A stretch of DNA of 11,031 nt from Flavobacteriaceae bacterium (GCA_018608735.1 JABAYZ010000105.1:1-11031); one strand, 5' to 3'; positions 1 to 8,300 are shown, counted from the stretch's first letter. Made by a program: numbers and translations. Notes: generated from the sequence alone by a model not told the origin.

Positions 1-164
1 AATTTATGTCATGAAATTAAACATCTCTAAACACTCAAAACAAGGCTTAGTTTATAATAAAAATTTTTAGTGATTTAATGGTTTAATGTATTCGTTTTTA
101 AGAAGAATAATACTAGAAAAGCCTGTAATTGAATTTTAGGATTTCGAGATAAATCTCTGTTTTT
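1..164. other. Gene-free left edge
   Basis: No gene is supported here. An open frame on the plus strand from the window edge to a stop at 68-70 reads through about 22 codons and could be the tail of an upstream gene, but it is too short to judge. A weak hairpin (GAGA 146-149, TCTC 154-157) is followed by a run of seven Ts at 160-166. It could be a poor terminator for something to the left, but a 4-5 bp stem is not convincing. Confidence 0.4.
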
Positions 165-195
165 TTCGTAATAAAGTTATAATTGGCTAATATTG
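165..195 (+). promoter_or_regulatory. Candidate Bacteroidota promoter for the symporter gene
   Basis: TTCG at 165-168 (one mismatch to the -33 TTTG) is followed after 19 bases by TAATATTG at 188-195 (one mismatch to the -7 TAnnTTTG). This is the spacing known for the primary sigma factor of Bacteroidota. It would start transcription near 202, about 20 bases before the ATG at 223. In such AT-rich DNA partial matches occur by chance, so this is a candidate only. Confidence 0.4.
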
Positions 196-222
196 TAAAG
201 CTGATATAATTCACTTTAACAC

Positions 223-1680
223 ATGAGATCATTTTTAATTTTAACGCTCCTTTTTGGATATTTTTTAGTTTTAATCCTCATTTCTTATGTAACGGGGAAA
301 AATGACTCCAATATCGATTTTTTCAAAGCCGGCAAACAATCGCCCTGGTACCTGGTGGCTTTTGGAATGATTGGTGCGTCGTTATCAGGAGTGACTTTTA
401 TATCGGTTCCAGGGTGGGTAGATGCCTCTCAATTTAGTTACTTTCAAGTCGTCCTAGGTTATATGGTTGGCTATGTGGTGGTCGCTTTTGTGCTGCTTCC
501 TGTGTATTATAAATTGAATCTAACGTCTATTTACGAGTATCTTTTTCAACGCTTTGGGGTTGTAAGCCATAAAACGGGGGCATTTTTCTTTTTTGTATCG
601 AGAGTTTTAGGCGCTGCTTTTCGGCTGTATTTAGTGGCTATTGTGTTGCAACAATTTGTGTTTAACGAATGGAATGTCCCTTTCGAGATTACAGTTATTA
701 TTTCTATTTTATTAATTTGGATTTATACGTTTAGAGGTGGTATTAAAACCATTGTTTGGACGGATACACTTCAAACCTTGTTTATGATAACTGCAGTGGT
801 ATTATCTATCTATTTTATTACCGATAGTTTGGGCTGGAGTTTCTCAGAGTTTCTCGCCTCAAATGAATTGAAATCTTACAGTACTATTTTTAATACGGAT
901 AGTATTTTAGACAAAAACTATTTTCTAAAATCCTTTTTTGGAGGGTTATTCATCACCATTTGTATGACGGGGCTGGATCAAGATATGATGCAAAAAAACT
1001 TGACATGCAAGTCGCTTAAAGATGCACAAAAAAACATGTTATCTTTTAGTATCGTACTTACTTTTGTAACTTTTTTATTCATGCTTTTAGGAGCACTTTT
1101 GTTTATTTATGCCAAACAAAATAACATTGAAATTCCGTTGTTGGACGGCAAACCTAAAACCGATTTATTATTTCCAGAAATTGCACTAAATAGCGGTTTG
1201 GGAATCACCTTAGGCATTACATTCATTCTTGGTCTCATTGCTGCGGCATACAGCAGTGCCGATAGTGCGCTGACCTCCTTAACCACCTCGTTTTGTGTAG
1301 ATATTTTGGACATGAAAGACAAATCCGAACAACAGCAAAAATCAATTCGTAAAAAAACACACATCGGCATGAGTGTGCTTTTGGTGGTGGTTATCATCTC
1401 CTTTAAATATATATTAAACTCCAATGTAATTAACAGCCTGTTGACGGTGGCTGGCTATACCTACGGCCCATTATTAGGGTTATTTGCCTTTGGAATATTT
1501 ACAAATTACAAGATCAAAGATCGCTATGTATGGTTGGTGGCGTTGGCTTCTGTGAGTATTGTGTTTATGCTGGGCACAATCCCTTCAAGCTTCTTAGGTG
1601 GCTATGTGATTGGCTACGAACTTCTCCCTCTAAATGGGCTCTTGACCTTTTTAGGTTTAATACTGATTCGTAGAAAGTAG
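223..1680 (+). CDS. Sodium:solute symporter (SSS family)
   Basis: A 485-residue, very hydrophobic inner-membrane protein with about 13 predicted membrane helices, a normal length for the SSS/SLC5 family that couples solute uptake to Na+ entry. Family signatures are visible: the GASLSGVTFIS segment of the first unwound helix (residues 51-61), GGIKTIVWTDTLQ (172-184), the conserved DQDMMQKNL loop (252-260) with a following AQKN, and AAYSSADSALTSL (341-353), where Ser344/Ser345 lie in the region equivalent to the Na2 site of PutP and vSGLT. The substrate cannot be read from sequence; proline, sugars, sialic acid and vitamins are all transported by relatives. The ATG at 223 places the first helix at the N-terminus. 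It stands alone and its end overlaps the convergent CoA-binding gene by 24 bp. Family assignment is firm, substrate unknown. Confidence 0.93.
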   Translation: MRSFLILTLLFGYFLVLILISYVTGKNDSNIDFFKAGKQSPWYLVAFGMIGASLSGVTFISVPGWVDASQFSYFQVVLGYMVGYVVVAFVLLPVYYKLNLTSIYEYLFQRFGVVSHKTGAFFFFVSRVLGAAFRLYLVAIVLQQFVFNEWNVPFEITVIISILLIWIYTFRGGIKTIVWTDTLQTLFMITAVVLSIYFITDSLGWSFSEFLASNELKSYSTIFNTDSILDKNYFLKSFFGGLFITICMTGLDQDMMQKNLTCKSLKDAQKNMLSFSIVLTFVTFLFMLLGALLFIYAKQNNIEIPLLDGKPKTDLLFPEIALNSGLGITLGITFILGLIAAAYSSADSALTSLTTSFCVDILDMKDKSEQQQKSIRKKTHIGMSVLLVVVIISFKYILNSNVINSLLTVAGYTYGPLLGLFAFGIFTNYKIKDRYVWLVALASVSIVFMLGTIPSSFLGGYVIGYELLPLNGLLTFLGLILIRRK

Positions 1681-2022
1681 CACCAAAGTACAGGCAGCCT
1701 CATAATTAATCGCAGCTTCATTTAAACGCTTATAAAATTCAGGGTTTTCGGTACCAGGATTAAAAATAACTCGATTAGGATTTAAGTCTATGATATAATC
1801 ATAATAGGCTTCTTGACGTTTAGGATTCAAATACAATGTAACGGTGTGAATACTCTTATAAGATTGTAATTCCGTATCGATATCAATGCCACAAACCGTT
1901 CCTTTTTTTAAACCAAAAGCATTCACTTCAATTCTATTTGAGCACAAGCGGTGTATGGCCATATTGGAGTATCTTTCGGGTTTTATTGAAGCGCCGAGAA
2001 CTAAGGTTTTTTTACTTGACAT
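1657..2022 (-). CDS. CoA-binding domain protein (YccU-like)
   Basis: A 121-residue cytoplasmic protein that is a single CoA-binding Rossmann-type domain, close to the size of the YccU/YneT family. The nucleotide-binding loop VLGASIKPERYSN lies at residues 8-20, and the family motif NPGTENPE at 88-95 corresponds to the NPG..N/E stretch near the end of the fold. An Ala-Cys-Thr (110-112) replaces the more usual catalytic-looking cysteine region near the C-terminus. Relatives bind CoA in structures, but their physiological role is not established. The start at 2022 is the only Met before the binding loop. The gene is convergent with the symporter gene, which it overlaps by 24 bp, and divergent from the outer membrane receptor gene 96 bp away. 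Family is confident, function unknown. Confidence 0.9.
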   Translation of the reverse strand: MSSKKTLVLGASIKPERYSNMAIHRLCSNRIEVNAFGLKKGTVCGIDIDTELQSYKSIHTVTLYLNPKRQEAYYDYIIDLNPNRVIFNPGTENPEFYKRLNEAAINYEAACTLVLLSTNQY

Positions 2023-2118
2023 AAGAATGAAATATAAATTAATGGAATCAAATTGGTAACATAATTATTTTTGTGTCGTCTAATTTACAAAAACATATTA
2101 ATCTAACCCCCCAAATAA
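2023..2118. promoter_or_regulatory. Divergent spacer between CoA-binding and receptor genes
   Basis: These 96 bases must contain the starts of two divergent transcripts. The best plus-strand -7 match is TAATTTAC at 2081-2088 (6 of 8), without a well-spaced TTTG. On the minus strand TATATTTC (2036 down to 2029) is 7 of 8 but lies so close to the ATG that the mRNA would be nearly leaderless. No operator-like palindrome is obvious. The promoter assignments are weak. Confidence 0.3.
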
Positions 2119-4500
2119 ATGAAAAATATAGCAGTCTTACTTACTTTGTTAGTGTTTTCTAGTCACGTATTCTCAGCAACCAAACCTTTAGAAAATAGTA
2201 CCATTAGTGGCCGTGTAATTGATTCTCAATCTAACGAAAGTCTACCTTATGTTAACATAATTATCAAGTCCCTATCAGGGGATATCATAACGGGTGGCAT
2301 CACTGATCAAAAAGGGAGTTTTAAAATCACAAACATTAAAGAAACCTCATTTATTGTCTCTATTCAATACATTGGATATAAGACCTTAGACAAAGAAATT
2401 ACCATTAGTCAAGATAACACTAAACTCGATTTAGGAACCCTAAGTTTGGAAGAAGATAATACGACTCTCGACGAAGTTACTGTTATTGCTGAAACCTCAA
2501 GTATTCAACAAAAGGTAGACCGAAAGGTGATTACTATAGGTAAAGACCTTACAACACAAGGAGCAACTGCAAGTGATATTATGAACAATTTACCTTCTGT
2601 TAGTGTTGATAGTCAAAGTGGTAATATAAGCCTGCGTGGGAACGAAAATGTACGCGTTTTAGTAGATGGGAAACCCACCAATGTAGCTGCTGCGCAGTTG
2701 TTAAAACAAATTCCTTCTACATCAATAAAAAGTATTGAACTTATTACAAACCCTTCCGCAAAATACAACCCTGAAGGCATGAGTGGTATTATAAATATTA
2801 TTCTTCACAAAAACACAACGCTAGGTTTTAATGGAAGTATAAATGTTGGATTAAGTAAAGAAATAAACGCCAATTTTAATAGTTCCATCGATATGAATTA
2901 TCGCAACGGTAAATTTAATTTTTACGGAAATTACGGAAACGCTATTGGACAAAATTTCAACAATGGCTTTATCAATAGATTAGATGACAGCAGCAGACAA
3001 TTGTTCACTTTTGGGAACAATAACAAATCACATTTATTTAAAGTAGGAATCGATTACTATATAAATGAAAAAAACACTTTTTCTATATATACCAACCAAA
3101 ATTTATATGATGGCAAAGGCAATGGAATAACGGATATCATTTATTTATTAAATAACAATCCCAATTTTAATCAAGAGTTTAACAACTCCAATGATAACAA
3201 TACCTCTACGTATAACGCAAGTTACAAATACGATTTTGATGATGACGGGCATACCATTAGTATAGAAGGTGATTTTAGTACTTTTGATAGCAATGAAACT
3301 GCTGACTTCAAATTTTCGGCAGCTCCCACCTATTTAGATTTAGTAAATAACAAACGAGATAATACCATTTTAAATTTGGATTATGAAAACCCATTTTCTG
3401 ATGATGAAAAATTAGAATTAGGAGCAGAATACAGAAATAACAATTCTGAAAACACGTATGACACTACAAATGCAACCTTATTTGATTCTGATTATAAATA
3501 TGAAAGAAGCATTTACTCCACTTATGGCACCTATAGTAAATCCTTTGAAAAATGGTCTTATCAAATTGGTGTAAGAATAGAACAGTACGATGTAAAAGCC
3601 GATTTTGCACAAAACACACAAGCAGATGCTCAATTTCAAGACGATCAATTTAGTGTATATCCCTCAGGGTTTATAACTTATAATCCTTCAGAAAAAAACA
3701 CGTATCAAGTAAGTTTTAGCCGCCGTGTAGATCGCCCAGGATTGGGACAAATAAACCCGATAAGAGAATGGAGCACCCCACGAATTACATCCTTAGGAAA
3801 CCCAAGTCTAAAACAGCAATTTACCAATTCTTTTGAAGTAAACTATACTCGAAAATTAGACAAAGGAAGCATTACATCTGGCGTATTTTATCGAGCTATA
3901 AATGACGAAATTAGTAGAACGGTTTCTCTAGACCCAACAGACGCTAACAGACTTTTATTAAGTTTTGATAATTTTGACAAAAACAATGCCTATGGCGCAG
4001 AAATATCTGCAAATTATAAACCTACAACATGGTGGAGCTTTAATGGTAGTGCAGAACTGTATTTTAATACTGTAAAAGGTGTAGTGGATACAGGGGTTAG
4101 TGGACTAGAAAATATTGAAATTGATAACTCTACCTATAATTTACGATTAAGTAACTCCTTTAAAGCTAACAAAAAATTAAGTTTTTCTTTATTTGGAATG
4201 TATCGTGCCGATAGTGAAAGTTTACAGTTTAACAGAAAATCAATGTTTATGGTTAACACAGGCTTAAATTATAAATTTTTAGATGATAAAGCTACATTTA
4301 GTTTTAGTTATAATGATATTTTTAATACCATGAAATTTCAATTTGAAGGTGAAAGACCTTACCCGCAGAACGGGGAGTTTAATTGGGAAAGTAACACCTG
4401 GAGAATTAGTTTCAATTACCGCTTTGGTGGGAGTAAATACAGAGCCCTGAATAGAAAAAGACGTGATAATAACGAAAAATCTGGTGGTGGTTTTCTATAA
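2119..4500 (+). CDS. TonB-dependent-receptor-like outer membrane beta-barrel protein
   Basis: A 793-residue secreted outer membrane protein. A signal peptide covers residues 1-20 (Lys at 3, hydrophobic core, cleavage after FSA). Residues about 28-108 form a CarboxypepD_reg-like beta-sandwich (ISGRVIDSQSNESLPYVNI, then GYKT), the N-terminal domain common in Bacteroidota receptors. A short linker with TLDEVTV (117-122) leads into a plug domain of about 130-230 (SLRGNENVRVLVDGKP, then NPSAKYNPEGMSGIINI). The rest is a Tyr/Phe/Asn-rich barrel with alternating strands, matching the OMP_b-brl_3 type, ending in a basic and Gly-rich tail (KRRDNNEKSGGGFL) typical of that group. No SusD, peptidase or regulator is adjacent, so the ligand is unknown. 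These proteins are usually called outer membrane beta-barrel family proteins; the gene stands alone and runs into the convergent fabH-like gene after 10 bases. Confidence 0.9.
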   Translation: MKNIAVLLTLLVFSSHVFSATKPLENSTISGRVIDSQSNESLPYVNIIIKSLSGDIITGGITDQKGSFKITNIKETSFIVSIQYIGYKTLDKEITISQDNTKLDLGTLSLEEDNTTLDEVTVIAETSSIQQKVDRKVITIGKDLTTQGATASDIMNNLPSVSVDSQSGNISLRGNENVRVLVDGKPTNVAAAQLLKQIPSTSIKSIELITNPSAKYNPEGMSGIINIILHKNTTLGFNGSINVGLSKEINANFNSSIDMNYRNGKFNFYGNYGNAIGQNFNNGFINRLDDSSRQLFTFGNNNKSHLFKVGIDYYINEKNTFSIYTNQNLYDGKGNGITDIIYLLNNNPNFNQEFNNSNDNNTSTYNASYKYDFDDDGHTISIEGDFSTFDSNETADFKFSAAPTYLDLVNNKRDNTILNLDYENPFSDDEKLELGAEYRNNNSENTYDTTNATLFDSDYKYERSIYSTYGTYSKSFEKWSYQIGVRIEQYDVKADFAQNTQADAQFQDDQFSVYPSGFITYNPSEKNTYQVSFSRRVDRPGLGQINPIREWSTPRITSLGNPSLKQQFTNSFEVNYTRKLDKGSITSGVFYRAINDEISRTVSLDPTDANRLLLSFDNFDKNNAYGAEISANYKPTTWWSFNGSAELYFNTVKGVVDTGVSGLENIEIDNSTYNLRLSNSFKANKKLSFSLFGMYRADSESLQFNRKSMFMVNTGLNYKFLDDKATFSFSYNDIFNTMKFQFEGERPYPQNGEFNWESNTWRISFNYRFGGSKYRALNRKRRDNNEKSGGGFL

Positions 4501-4510
4501 CCCTAAAAAA

Positions 4511-5521
4511 TTACCATTTAATAATCACACTTCCCCATGTGAATCCACTTCCAAAAGCTGCTAAAACAACGGTATCCCCTACTTTAATCTTCCCTTGTTC
4601 ATATGCTTCGGATAAAGCAATTGGAATAGATGCTGCTGTGGTATTGCCATACTTCTGAATATTATTAAAAACTTGATTATCGGACAGACCAAATCTTTTT
4701 TGAATAAACTGAGAAATACGCAAGTTTGCTTGATGTGGAATTAACATATCAATATCTGAAATATCTAAATTATTTTTTTGCAAACCTTCACTAATAACCT
4801 CACTAAAGCGTTTAACCGCATGTTTAAACACAAATTGTCCGTTCATATAAGGGCGGTAACTAAAATCTTCTGGATCATTATCCTCAATAATATCGGATAC
4901 CCAACGTGTTCCCATACCTGGAGCTTCAGTGGCAAGCTCAAGTGCATGCTTCCCTTCAGAATGTAAATGTGTGGACAAAGTTCCTTTTGTTAAATCCGTT
5001 TCACGAGTCAACACAGCTGCTCCAGCACCATCACCAAAAATAACAGATATACTTCGACCTCGAGTCGATTTATCGATACCATGCGATTGTAACTCACTAC
5101 CAATAACAAGAATAGTATTGTACATTCCCGTTTTTATAAATTGATCCGCAACAGAAATCGAATACACAAATCCTGAACATTGTGCTCTAATGTCTAAAGC
5201 CGCAACTGTATCAATTTCTAAAGCTTCTTGAACTTGCACTCCAGGGCCTGGGAAATAATAGTCTGGACTCAAAGTTGCAAATACAATTAAATCAATGTCT
5301 TCTTTTTGAATTCCAGAACTTGAAATGGCCTTTTTGGCAGCTTCCAAACCCATTGTAAATGTAGATTGCCCATCTCCAGGCTTCACCCAACGACGTTCTT
5401 TGATTCCCGTACGTTCCTGAATCCACTCATCGGTAGTGTCCATAATTTTAGACAAATCGTCATTAGTGACAATATTTTCTGGCACATAATGCCCTAGACC
5501 TATAATTTTTGAATTGTACAT
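4511..5521 (-). CDS. fabH: 3-oxoacyl-ACP synthase III (KAS III, FabH family)
   Basis: A 336-residue cytoplasmic thiolase-fold enzyme, normal length for KAS III, which condenses an acyl-CoA with malonyl-ACP to start fatty acid synthesis. The full catalytic triad is present: Cys115 in AQCSGF, His263 in IPHQANLRI and Asn293 in YGNTTAASIP, plus the C-terminal loop AAFGSGFTWG (321-330). The N-terminal GLGHYVPENIVTN and DEWIQERTGI (31-40) also match. The gene is not next to plsX/rpmF, the usual site of the housekeeping fabH, so it may be a second copy with its own acyl-CoA preference; several Bacteroidota carry more than one. It diverges from htpG across a 118-bp spacer and converges with the receptor gene 10 bp away. 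The enzyme class is firm; whether it is the housekeeping copy is open. Confidence 0.93.
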   Translation of the reverse strand: MYNSKIIGLGHYVPENIVTNDDLSKIMDTTDEWIQERTGIKERRWVKPGDGQSTFTMGLEAAKKAISSSGIQKEDIDLIVFATLSPDYYFPGPGVQVQEALEIDTVAALDIRAQCSGFVYSISVADQFIKTGMYNTILVIGSELQSHGIDKSTRGRSISVIFGDGAGAAVLTRETDLTKGTLSTHLHSEGKHALELATEAPGMGTRWVSDIIEDNDPEDFSYRPYMNGQFVFKHAVKRFSEVISEGLQKNNLDISDIDMLIPHQANLRISQFIQKRFGLSDNQVFNNIQKYGNTTAASIPIALSEAYEQGKIKVGDTVVLAAFGSGFTWGSVIIKW

Positions 5522-5639
5522 GCTTTTAGTTTGTGTAAAAGTGATAAAAAGATAAACAAAATGTCAGTTTGTCACTTTTTAATATTTGGTATTTTTTTTG
5601 ACTATAGATATCAAATATAACTTAAAAACAAATATAATT
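5522..5639. promoter_or_regulatory. Divergent fabH/htpG control region with TGTCA direct repeat
   Basis: This spacer carries both promoters. It holds a direct repeat TGTCA (5562-5566 and 5570-5574, 8-bp period) and an 8-bp inverted repeat, AAAAGTGA 5537-5544 against TCACTTTT 5572-5579, with 27 bases between the arms. A plus-strand promoter for htpG may be TTTG 5597-5600 with TAACTTAA at 5618-5625 (17-base spacer, -7 imperfect). The TGTCA repeat lies just upstream of it, a plausible place for a stress regulator or activator. The binding protein is unknown. Confidence 0.35.
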
Positions 5640-7553
5640 ATGTCAAAAGGAACGATTAATGTATCCGTAGATAATATTTTTCCACTGATTAAAAAATTCC
5701 TCTATAGCGATCACGAAATATTCTTACGTGAATTGGTGAGTAATGCCACAGACGCCACTCTAAAGCTAAAACACCTGACCAACATTGGTGAAGTGAGTGT
5801 CAAATATGGAGCGCCAAAAATTGAAATTAAAATTGATAAAGACGGTAAAAAACTTCACATCATTGATCAAGGATTAGGAATGACTTCAGATGAAGTTCAA
5901 AAATACATTAATGAGGTTGCATTTTCTGGTGCCGAAGAATTTTTGGATAAATATAAAGATAAGATTGATGATGCCGGAATTATTGGGCATTTTGGTTTAG
6001 GCTTCTATTCTGCATTTATGGTAGCTGATAAAGTAGAAATCATTACCAAGTCATTTAAAGACGAACCCGCAGCACATTGGACTTGTGATGGTAGCCCACA
6101 ATACACGCTTGAGGCTTCTGACAAAACAGAACGAGGGACCGAGATCATTTTACATATTTCTGAAGATTCTACAGAATTTCTTGAAGAAAACCGCATTACG
6201 ACCCTCCTAAACAAATACAATAAGTTCATGCCTATTCCAATTAAATTTGGAACTAAAGAAGAAAATGATCCAACGCATGAGCCTGAAACAACAACTGACA
6301 AAGACGGTAAAGAAACTACTGAACCTCAACGTAAAATTACCGTTGACAATATCATTAACAACCCTACGCCAGCGTGGACCAAGCAGCCATCTGAATTAGA
6401 AGATACTGATTATAAAAGTTTTTACCGCGAGCTATACCCTACCCAGTTTGAAGAGCCATTATTCAATATACATTTGAATGTCGATTATCCATTTAATTTG
6501 ACTGGTATTTTATATTTCCCAAAAATGGGCAATGACATGAACATGCAAAAGGATAAAATCCAATTGTATCAAAACCAAGTGTTTGTTACAGATAACGTCG
6601 AAGGTATTGTTCCTGAGTTTTTAACGATGCTTCGAGGCGTTATTGATTCTCCAGATATTCCTTTAAATGTTTCACGTTCGTATCTTCAGGCCGATGGTGC
6701 TGTTAAAAAGATTTCATCTTACATCACCAAAAAAGTAGCCGATAAAATGAAATCTCTATTTAATTCTAATAGAAAAGATTTTGAATCTAAATGGAATGAT
6801 ATAAAAATTGTGATTGAATACGGGATGCTTTCCGAAGATAAATTCTTTGAGAAATCAGATGCTTTTGCGTTGTATCCCTCAGTAGATGGCATCTATTACA
6901 CCTATGAAGAATTGTATAATAAAATCAAAGCCAATCAGACTGATAAGGATGATAAATTAGTGATTTTATATGCATCGAATAAAGATGAACAACACAGCTA
7001 TATTGAAGCTGCAAAAACAAAAGGGTATGAAGTCCTGTTATTAGACTCTCCTATTGTATCACATTTAATTCAGAAATTAGAAAGTGAAAAAGAAAACACC
7101 TCGTTTGTACGGGTGGATTCTGATCATGTTGATAATTTGATCAAAAAAGACGAAGCTACAGTTTCTAAATTGAGTGAAGACGAAAAAGCAGCACTTGAAA
7201 CTATTTTGAAAACTGTCGTTCCCTCTGAAAAATTCATGGTACAACTAGAAACAATGGATAGTAACGCTGCACCGTTTATGATTACTCAGCCTGAGTTTAT
7301 GCGTCGAATGAAAGAAATGCAACAAACTGGCGGCGGTGGCGGTATGTTTGGAATGGGGAATATGCCTGAAATGCATAACCTCATCGTAAACACCAACTCT
7401 GAATTGGTTAGTGAAATTCTAAATACAAAAACAAAGAAAAAACAGGAACGTTTAATTACGCAAAGCTTGGATTTAGCACAATTATCTCAAGGACTTCTTA
7501 AAGGAGAAGCGTTGACTAATTTCATCAATCGTAGCTACGAAATGATAAAATAA
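5640..7553 (+). CDS. htpG: Molecular chaperone HtpG (Hsp90)
   Basis: A 637-residue cytosolic ATP-dependent chaperone that remodels client proteins with DnaK. The GHKL ATPase domain (about 1-210) has ELVSNATDA (31-39, catalytic Glu31, Mg-binding Asn35), DQGLGM (76-81), the lid glycine motif GHFGLGFYSAF (116-126) and RGTEIILHI (165-173). A charged linker at about 205-235 is followed by the middle domain with the ATPase-stimulating arginine Arg346 in LNVSRSYLQ, and the C-terminal dimerisation domain. A Gly/Met-rich segment (GGGGGMFGMGNMP, 564-576) interrupts the C-terminal domain. The open frame extends upstream to a TTG at 5586, but the extra 18 residues are not family-like and the ATG at 5640 gives the usual MSKGTINV start. 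It is a single-gene unit ending at a strong terminator. Confidence 0.97.
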   Translation: MSKGTINVSVDNIFPLIKKFLYSDHEIFLRELVSNATDATLKLKHLTNIGEVSVKYGAPKIEIKIDKDGKKLHIIDQGLGMTSDEVQKYINEVAFSGAEEFLDKYKDKIDDAGIIGHFGLGFYSAFMVADKVEIITKSFKDEPAAHWTCDGSPQYTLEASDKTERGTEIILHISEDSTEFLEENRITTLLNKYNKFMPIPIKFGTKEENDPTHEPETTTDKDGKETTEPQRKITVDNIINNPTPAWTKQPSELEDTDYKSFYRELYPTQFEEPLFNIHLNVDYPFNLTGILYFPKMGNDMNMQKDKIQLYQNQVFVTDNVEGIVPEFLTMLRGVIDSPDIPLNVSRSYLQADGAVKKISSYITKKVADKMKSLFNSNRKDFESKWNDIKIVIEYGMLSEDKFFEKSDAFALYPSVDGIYYTYEELYNKIKANQTDKDDKLVILYASNKDEQHSYIEAAKTKGYEVLLLDSPIVSHLIQKLESEKENTSFVRVDSDHVDNLIKKDEATVSKLSEDEKAALETILKTVVPSEKFMVQLETMDSNAAPFMITQPEFMRRMKEMQQTGGGGGMFGMGNMPEMHNLIVNTNSELVSEILNTKTKKKQERLITQSLDLAQLSQGLLKGEALTNFINRSYEMIK

Positions 7554-7582
7554 AGCTCTAAAACCCTTATTTTCAAGACTCT

Positions 7583-7612
7583 AAAAGCTGCCTAATAAGG
7601 CAGCTTTTTTTT
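7583..7612 (+). terminator. Rho-independent terminator of htpG
   Basis: An 11-bp perfect stem, AAAAGCTGCCT (7583-7593) pairing with AGGCAGCTTTT (7598-7608), has a 4-base loop and is followed by a run of Ts to 7612. It starts 30 bases after the htpG stop. The A-run before the stem makes it able to act in both directions. Confidence 0.92.
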
Positions 7613-7640
7613 ATTTAAAATCTAAAAAATAACTTAATTT

Positions 7641-7672
7641 TTTGTGTACACAGAAAACTTAAACTAAATTAG
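7641..7672 (+). promoter_or_regulatory. Candidate promoter and palindrome for the AlkB-family gene
   Basis: TTTG at 7641-7644 is followed after 20 bases by TAAATTAG at 7665-7672, one mismatch to TAnnTTTG. The transcript would start about 9 bases before the ATG at 7688. Between the two boxes lies a perfect 10-bp palindrome, TGTGTACACA (7643-7652), overlapping the -33 element, where a repressor could block the promoter. This is an inference from position only. Confidence 0.45.
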
Positions 7673-7687
7673 TAAAAAATGTAACAT

Positions 7688-8290
7688 ATGTCTTTATTTG
7701 ATACTTCCAAAATTATACGTATTCCACTAAGAGGTGCAAAAATAGAATACTATCCACAATTTTTTGGTGGCGACGAAGCTCAAGAACTTTTTGACGAACT
7801 CTACCAAAACACCCCTTGGATCGAAGAAGATATCAAGATTTTTGGAAAAACGTATAAACAACCGCGTCTGACTGCTTTTTATGCAGACAATGATATAAAC
7901 TATAGTTATTCAACGATAACAATGACACCTATTCCTTTTACGCCCTTACTAAACACTATAAAAACAAGAGTTGAAAATGCTACGGAATCAAAATTTTCCT
8001 CTTGTCTTATGAACCTGTACAGGGACGGGAAAGACAGCAATGGATGGCATGCTGACAATGAAAATTCACTCGGAAAAAACCCTGTAATTGCCTCTATTAG
8101 TTTGGGCGAAGAGCGCATGTTTCATTTGAAACACAAAAGAATAAAGGGGTTAACCAAAAAAGTAAATTTAGAACATGGTAGCATGTTAGTGATGAAAGAT
8201 GAAACCCAACACAATTGGCTTCATCAAATAGCAAAAACGACTAAACCTATTGGGAAACGAATTAATTTGACCTTCAGACTCCTTAAATAA
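7688..8290 (+). CDS. AlkB-family alpha-ketoglutarate-dependent dioxygenase
   Basis: A 200-residue cytoplasmic enzyme of the 2-oxoglutarate/Fe(II) AlkB superfamily, which removes alkyl groups from damaged bases by oxidation. Visible active-site residues are Asn109/Tyr111 in NLYRDG (2OG contact), the iron ligands His121 and Asp123 in GWHADNE and His179 in WLHQI, and Arg191 and Arg197 in KRINLTFR (2OG salt bridge). The layout (NxYxDG, HxD, GSMLVM...HNWLH, RxNLTFR) is closer to the human ALKBH2/3-like bacterial group than to E. coli AlkB, and the length fits that group. No ada or alkA partner is adjacent; the gene is a single unit behind the htpG terminator. A DNA-repair role is the likely one, but substrate range (1-methyladenine, 3-methylcytosine, RNA) cannot be read from sequence. 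Confidence 0.92.
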   Translation: MSLFDTSKIIRIPLRGAKIEYYPQFFGGDEAQELFDELYQNTPWIEEDIKIFGKTYKQPRLTAFYADNDINYSYSTITMTPIPFTPLLNTIKTRVENATESKFSSCLMNLYRDGKDSNGWHADNENSLGKNPVIASISLGEERMFHLKHKRIKGLTKKVNLEHGSMLVMKDETQHNWLHQIAKTTKPIGKRINLTFRLLK

Positions 8291-8300
8291 CAAGAAATAA

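Noticed and set aside
74..88. Direct repeat TTTAATG, twice with one base between
   Set aside because: Short AT-rich repeat expected by chance in this composition.
1107..1424. 105-residue frame on the minus strand inside the symporter gene
   Set aside because: Shadow of the symporter coding sequence; no domain and no start context.
5586..5639. N-terminal extension of HtpG from a TTG codon
   Set aside because: The 18 extra residues are not family-like, the region carries the promoter, and the ATG at 5640 gives the conserved start.
6005..6301. 98-residue minus-strand frame inside htpG
   Set aside because: Antisense shadow of a highly conserved gene.
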